A DNA stretch of 9,788 nucleotides from JAEUMD01 sp937950105. Its GTDB lineage: Bacteria; Pseudomonadota; Alphaproteobacteria; Rhizobiales; Hyphomicrobiaceae. This document shows, in pieces, positions 6,748 through 9,788 of the stretch. How positions within the stretch are numbered: the stretch's first letter is position 1; the number at the start of each line of letters is the position of its first letter. Location of the stretch: NCBI GenBank assembly GCA_036821845.1, contig DAISIT010000099.1:1-9788 (forward strand), written 5' to 3'. Under the pieces are notes generated by a model, which saw only the letters and a list, made by a program, of their open reading frames with translations, had not been told where the DNA came from and did not search any database. The position numbers and the translations under genes were made by a program.

Positions 6748-7830
6748 TCAGAGCATATTGCTCGGGTCGAACGCGCGCTCGATCACCTTCCAGACCTGGT
6801 ATTTGTCCGGCGGCAGGCTGAACGGCTGGCACTGCAGTACCGCGCGCACCGCCGTATCGACCGCCACCTGCGCCAGCGGACCGCTGCCGCCTTGCAGCAC
6901 CTCCGGCTGCCCGTCGACGGTTCCGTCGGGCTTCATGCGCCAGCGCAGCTCGACGATCGGGATGTTGGCGCCACCGCCTGCCCCGGGCAACGAATAGCAA
7001 CGGCGCAGTTGCGCGCCGAGCATGCCGTTCAACATGTCGATCTCGCGCGCCGACAGCACCGTGTCGTTGCCGGTCGGGTTGCCCGCCGTCGGGCCCTTGT
7101 GCGTCGCGTTCGGATCGGGCGAGTTGGAGCGCTGTGGCGCGCCCTTCTTGTCCGGTGTCTTGTCGAGCAGCGCGGCGATTCGGTCGGCGTCGAACTTCTG
7201 CTTCTTCTTCTCGTCCTCTTTACGCTTGGCCTCGGCGAGCTTCTTCTTCAGCTCCTCGGCCTTCTTCTTCTCTTCGGCCTTCTTTTCCTCGGCCTTTTTG
7301 GCCTCCTCGGCCTTCTTCTGCTCTTCGGCCTTCTTCGCTTCCTCGGCCTTCTTCTGCTCTTCCGCCTTCTTGTCGTCCTCGATCTTCTTCAGCTCGTCGG
7401 GCGTCGGGCCCGGCGGCGGCTCGGCCAGCTTCGCGGCGATCGGATCGGGCTTCGGCGGCTCCGCCTTCGTTTCGGGCTTAGGCGGCTCGGGCTCTGGCGG
7501 CTTCGGCGGCTCGGGCGGCGGCGGCTCGGCGGCGGCCGGCGGCGGCGCCGTCACCGGCTTCGGCTTCTCGGCTTCCTTCTTCGAGATGTCCTTCTCCGGC
7601 GGCTTGTCCTCGGCCTTCGCCACCAGCTCCTTCGAGGTCGGGTCGCCCTGCTTCAGCCGCGTCAGCTCCGACGGCGTGATCATCGACACTTCGACCGGGG
7701 GCGTATCGACGAGGTCGCGCGGCGTCGTCGTGTGGATCTGGAACAGAGCCCACGCCAGAAGGCTGACATGCAGCAGGATCGATATGGCGAGCCCGAAATG
7801 CACTGCGCGCTTGTTGCTCCGAGTTTCCAA
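6748..7830 (-). CDS. tolA: Tol-Pal system protein TolA, inner-membrane-anchored periplasmic energy coupler
   Basis: TolA couples the TolQ-TolR motor to TolB and Pal. The protein has 360 residues. A short cytoplasmic N-terminus is followed by one membrane helix (about 13-31), a Pro-rich stretch (about 73-143, runs of Pro-Pro-Glu-Pro and Pro-Lys-Pro), a long charged helix of Lys-Ala-Glu-Glu repeats (about 145-212), a polar linker, and the C-terminal domain III (about 258-360) with 'WRMKPDGTVDG', which resembles the TonB C-terminal fold. Cys278 and Cys334 may pair. The first in-frame start is TTG at 7830, preceded by GAAGG nine bases upstream; GTG at residue 10 is a less likely alternative because it trims residues before the helix. 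It lies 153 bp after tolR, a gap mostly filled by a palindromic repeat element, and is followed by tolB. Confidence 0.95.
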   Translation of the reverse strand: METRSNKRAVHFGLAISILLHVSLLAWALFQIHTTTPRDLVDTPPVEVSMITPSELTRLKQGDPTSKELVAKAEDKPPEKDISKKEAEKPKPVTAPPPAAAEPPPPEPPKPPEPEPPKPETKAEPPKPDPIAAKLAEPPPGPTPDELKKIEDDKKAEEQKKAEEAKKAEEQKKAEEAKKAEEKKAEEKKKAEELKKKLAEAKRKEDEKKKQKFDADRIAALLDKTPDKKGAPQRSNSPDPNATHKGPTAGNPTGNDTVLSAREIDMLNGMLGAQLRRCYSLPGAGGGANIPIVELRWRMKPDGTVDGQPEVLQGGSGPLAQVAVDTAVRAVLQCQPFSLPPDKYQVWKVIERAFDPSNML

Positions 7831-7862
7831 GAGTTCGGGCCTTCGCCCGCCCCATCCACACC

Positions 7863-7950
7863 CGTCATCCCGGCCTTGGGCCGGGCCCCAGATAGGTCAG
7901 CTATTCCACTCACCGGGCGTATCTGGGTTCCCGCCTTCGCGGGAATGACG
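7863..7950. repeat. Dispersed palindromic element with four nested stems in the tolR-tolA gap
   Basis: The outer arms CGTCATCCC (7863-7871) and GGGAATGACG (7941-7950) pair with one bulged A. Inside are a hairpin CCCGGCC/GGCCGGG (7869-7875 / 7879-7885), a stem CCCAGATA/TATCTGGG (7887-7894 / 7920-7927), and a hairpin TTCCCGC/GCGGGAA (7928-7934 / 7939-7945). The end GTTCCCGCCTTCGCGGGAA is the well-known intergenic repeat of many proteobacteria whose translation reads Val-Pro-Ala-Phe-Ala-Gly-Met-Thr. In the transcript it would fold into a multi-branched structure. Some inner stems compete with the outer arms, so not all can form at once. Confidence 0.85.
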
Positions 7951-7983
7951 TTTCATTGAAGTCCTGCTCGTACCGCCCGCGCG

Positions 7984-8439
7984 TCAGCCTCCGCCTTCCA
8001 TCTCGGACACGAACGACACCTTGGTGAAGCCGCCCTCGACGATGCGGCCCATCACCTTCAGCACGGCGCCGTAATTCGCACCCTTGTCACCCTTGACGAA
8101 GATGGTGTCGTCATAGCCGTTCTTGGCGATGCCCTTGAGCTTCGTTGGCAGCTCGTCGAGCGCCACCTTGGTCTCGCCGATGTAGACGTCGCCGCTGGTT
8201 TGCACGGTGATGATGAGCGGGTCCTGCTTCTTGGCCGCGAGCTGCTTGCCCTTCGACTCGGGCAGCTCCACCGGCACGCCGACTTGCAACAGCGGCGCCG
8301 CCACCATGAAGATGATGAGCAGCACGAGCATCACGTCGACCATCGGCGTGACGTTGATTTCGCTCATCGCGCTGTGCCGCCGCCCGCGACGCCCGCGCCG
8401 CTTGCCGCCACCGCTCTGCTGCTTGACGCTCGCGCCCAT
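7984..8439 (-). CDS. tolR: Tol-Pal motor protein TolR (ExbD/TolR family)
   Basis: TolR is the small subunit of the proton-driven TolQ-TolR motor. The protein has 151 residues. The basic cytoplasmic N-terminus contains a Lys/Arg-rich run (13-21). It is followed by the family motif 'SEINVTPMVDVMLVLLIIFM', whose Asp35 corresponds to the essential membrane Asp of E. coli TolR (Asp23), one membrane helix (about 35-52), and a periplasmic ExbD-type domain (about 55-148). The start ATG 8439 has GGAG about nine bases upstream. It follows tolQ after a 77-bp gap that is largely a palindromic repeat. Confidence 0.97.
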   Translation of the reverse strand: MGASVKQQSGGGKRRGRRGRRHSAMSEINVTPMVDVMLVLLIIFMVAAPLLQVGVPVELPESKGKQLAAKKQDPLIITVQTSGDVYIGETKVALDELPTKLKGIAKNGYDDTIFVKGDKGANYGAVLKVMGRIVEGGFTKVSFVSEMEGGG

Positions 8440-8458
8440 GCGCTAGTGCTCCACTTGC

Positions 8459-8522
8459 ACGTGAAGCCGGGGCGCTGCCCCGGACCCCGCCAAAGGCCGG
8501 CGGCCTCTGGAAACCTTCACGT
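8459..8522. repeat. Palindromic repeat with two stem-loops overlapping the tolQ stop codon
   Basis: The perfect 8-bp outer arms ACGTGAAG (8459-8466) and CTTCACGT (8515-8522) enclose two stem-loops: CCGGGGC-GCT-GCCCCGG (8467-8483) and CCAAAGGCC-GGC-GGCCTCTGG (8490-8510, one mismatch). The layout of hairpin, ACCCCG spacer, hairpin and AAACC resembles each half of the large element at 1156-1335, so they may be members of one family. The right arm includes the last sense codon and the stop codon of tolQ, which suggests that the element arrived at the gene end and now forms part of it. Confidence 0.78.
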
Positions 8523-9233
8523 CCTGACGTCGATCTGGCGCGACACGATGGCCGCGAACTCGTCGGCGAACGTCTCCAGCCGCTGGCTCACCTGCGCCGC
8601 ATCCGCCGAGAACTTGTTGTAGAAGATCACCGCCGGGATCGCCGCCATCAGCCCGAGCGCGGTCGCGAACAACGCTTCCGCGATGCCCGGCGCCACCACC
8701 GCGAGCGAGGTGTTCTTCGACACCGCGATCGCCTGGAAGCTCGCCATGATGCCCCACACGGTGCCGAACAGGCCGACGAACGGCGCCGTCGAGCCGACCG
8801 TGGCAAGGAACAGCAAGCGCCGCTCCAGCCGCTCCATCTCGCGCGCGATGGTCACGTCCATCACCTTCTCGACGCGCAACTGGATGCCGCCGAGCGCGCG
8901 GATATTGCCCTCGACCGAGCGCTTCCACTCGCGCATGGCGGCGACGAACAGCGCCGCGTTGGTGATCGGGCTGCCGCGCGAAATGGCGCCGTAGAGTTCC
9001 TCGAGCGACTGGCCGGACCAGAACTGCTGCTCGAAGCGCTCGCTCTCGCGCTTCGCTTTGCGGAACGAGATCAGCTTCTCGACGATGATGGCCCACGACC
9101 ACACCGACGACAGCAGCAGGCCGAGCATCACCACCTTGACGACGATGTGCGCCTGCAGAAACAATTCGAGGAACGAGAAGCCGCCGTGTGCGGCCGGCTC
9201 CATCGCGGTCTTGACGAGATCTGCAGGGTTCAT
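8517..9233 (-). CDS. tolQ: Tol-Pal motor protein TolQ (MotA/TolQ/ExbB family proton channel)
   Basis: TolQ is the multi-pass inner-membrane subunit that, with TolR, forms the proton channel energising TolA. The protein has 238 residues, of normal length. Three membrane helices are visible: about 28-50, 142-166 and 178-203. The hallmark 'GSTAPFVGLFGTVWGIM' (147-163) and 'GIAEALFATALGLMAAIPAV' (183-202) motifs carry the conserved polar residues of the channel. The start at 9233 was chosen because GGAAGG lies four bases before it and the protein begins like other alphaproteobacterial TolQ proteins (Met-Asn-Pro-Ala-Asp); the frame stays open upstream to 9644 without TolQ-like sequence. It is the first gene of the cluster. 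The C-terminal Thr codon and stop lie inside a palindromic repeat. No ybgC is found upstream. Confidence 0.97.
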   Translation of the reverse strand: MNPADLVKTAMEPAAHGGFSFLELFLQAHIVVKVVMLGLLLSSVWSWAIIVEKLISFRKAKRESERFEQQFWSGQSLEELYGAISRGSPITNAALFVAAMREWKRSVEGNIRALGGIQLRVEKVMDVTIAREMERLERRLLFLATVGSTAPFVGLFGTVWGIMASFQAIAVSKNTSLAVVAPGIAEALFATALGLMAAIPAVIFYNKFSADAAQVSQRLETFADEFAAIVSRQIDVRT

Positions 9234-9628
9234 CTGGCCTTCCGTCGCGATACGCTTGTCGGGTGACATCGGGCCGATGGCCGCACGAAGCGCGTCCATC
9301 GAAGCCCTGGCACCCGCTCCCGTCAGGCCGGCGCTTGCGGAGAAGCCGCGGACTGCCGCCCACCGGCAGCCCGTCCGTCCCTCACGCGCGTTTCGGTGCC
9401 ACGCGCGAACGCGCGCACCCGGCCCGTCGCGGACCGCGCCACCCCATGCGTGTTGTTTTCGCGTTGCAATATGACCAAAGCGAGGCCCCTCGGGGTGGCC
9501 CCCGCGCCACTTATCCACCGGAAAGGGATAAGGGGGGTGGCGGCGGACTGGCCGGGCAATGTCGAACAGCCGGGAATTGCGAACCAATGACAGTGGCCCA
9601 TGAGCCCAACCAAGACCGGAGGCCTGAC
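9234..9628. promoter_or_regulatory. 395-bp divergent intergenic region (tolQ / HlyC-like gene)
   Basis: This stretch must drive tolQ leftward and the acyltransferase gene rightward. No credible gene was found in it. It contains an AT-richer island at about 9451-9480, a hairpin CGCGCGT/ACGCGCG (9385-9391 / 9401-9407), and an inverted repeat CTTATCC/GGATAAG (9510-9516 / 9526-9532) about 97 bp upstream of the rightward gene. I could not identify convincing -35/-10 hexamers on either strand, so the promoter label rests on gene orientation. Confidence 0.5.
9510..9532. promoter_or_regulatory. Inverted repeat CTTATCC-N9-GGATAAG, possible operator
   Basis: A perfect 7-bp inverted repeat with a nine-base spacer, flanked by imperfectly matching CCA and GGTGG. 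It lies in the divergent intergenic region, closer to the HlyC-like gene (97 bp from its start) than to tolQ (277 bp). The size and symmetry suit a dimeric regulator, but one copy is weak evidence. Confidence 0.25.
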
Positions 9629-9788
9629 ATGACCAGCACGACAAACGGCGGCACGAACGGCGATGGGCCGGCCGACATCTTCTCGCACGCGGCGCCGGAG
9701 GGGCACGCGAAGACGACGGCGGCGGTGCTGGGGGAGATCGTCTGGCTGATGTCGCAGTCGCGGCTGCACAAGCAGTTCTTCATCCAGG
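9629..9788 (+). CDS. Toxin-activating lysine acyltransferase, HlyC-like, N-terminal part only
   Basis: HlyC-family enzymes transfer fatty acyl groups from acyl carrier protein to lysines of RTX toxins, activating them in the cytoplasm. The ORF starts at ATG 9629 with GGAGG six bases upstream and runs off the window; 53 codons are visible. After a Gly/Asn/Ala-rich leader (1-28), the stretch 'AVLGEIVWLMSQSRLHKQFF' (32-51) matches the start of HlyC ('EILGHVSWLWASSPLHRNW'). His47 aligns with the catalytic His23 of E. coli HlyC and Ser44 with Ser20. The other catalytic residue and most of the domain lie outside the window. The gene is divergent from tolQ, and no RTX toxin gene is visible here. HlyC-like proteins without toxin neighbours are often annotated in Rhizobiales genomes, so the substrate is open. 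Confidence 0.8.
   Translation, partial: MTSTTNGGTNGDGPADIFSHAAPEGHAKTTAAVLGEIVWLMSQSRLHKQFFIQ

Noticed and set aside
7195..7390. Pyrimidine-rich repetitive stretch on the plus strand, at first sight a microsatellite or triplex-forming tract
   Set aside because: It is explained by the Lys/Glu/Ala-repeat helix of TolA encoded on the other strand.
6634..7959. Plus-strand open frame with Leu/Gly/Phe-rich runs opposite tolA, resembling a membrane protein
   Set aside because: The hydrophobic runs are the reverse complement of the Lys-Ala-Glu-Glu repeats of TolA, not a real membrane protein.
9511..9519. TTATCCACC, an eight-of-nine match to a DnaA box
   Set aside because: It is a single site with no cluster, AT-rich unwinding element or origin-associated genes nearby, so an origin is not supported.

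Overview
The window is one long minus-strand gene cluster encoding the Tol-Pal cell-envelope system of a high-GC alphaproteobacterium, most likely of the Hyphomicrobiales (Rhizobiales). The assignment rests on gene content and order (tolQ-tolR-tolA-tolB-pal-cpoB-tilS), the strong GC bias, and the form of the proteins: a Pal with a Cys-Asp-Asp-Ile-Ser-Cys segment before its Asn-Arg-Arg motif, a Gly/Ala-rich CpoB linker and a Pro-rich TolA. The genus cannot be read from this. No rRNA, tRNA, CRISPR array or transposase gene was seen.

Layout, in the direction of minus-strand transcription from the right: tolQ (8517-9233), tolR (7984-8439), tolA (6748-7830, probable TTG start), tolB (5267-6619), two tandem tiny lipoprotein genes (4869-5000 and 4706-4825), a rho-independent terminator (4612-4659), pal (3775-4314), a second Pal-like OmpA-family gene (2527-3540), cpoB/ybgF (1337-2431) and tilS (1153 to beyond base 1). 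On the plus strand at the right edge, divergent from tolQ, is the start of a HlyC-like toxin-activating lysine acyltransferase gene (9629 to beyond 9788). The 395-bp gap between the divergent genes should hold both promoters. No ybgC is present upstream of tolQ.

The Tol genes form one machine. TolQ and TolR are the proton-driven motor in the inner membrane. TolA spans the periplasm, TolB is the periplasmic beta-propeller that binds Pal, Pal anchors the outer membrane to peptidoglycan, and CpoB is the TolA-binding coordinator of cell-wall synthesis and outer-membrane constriction. TilS (tRNA-Ile lysidine synthetase) is unrelated in function but is a usual downstream neighbour.

Three things stand out. 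First, a pair of 39- and 43-residue lipoproteins, sharing the mature core Cys-Arg-(Lys/Arg)-Glu-Val-Pro-His-Glu-Pro-Met-Lys-Leu-Gly, sits between tolB and pal. Second, a non-lipidated protein that joins a TPR-like segment to a Pal-type peptidoglycan-binding domain lies exactly between pal and cpoB, like a Pal/CpoB hybrid. Third, four gene junctions of the cluster carry palindromic repeat elements (cpoB/tilS, tolA/tolB, tolR/tolA, tolQ/tolR). The largest is a nearly symmetric 180-bp structure with five hairpins. Another supplies the stop codon of tolQ.
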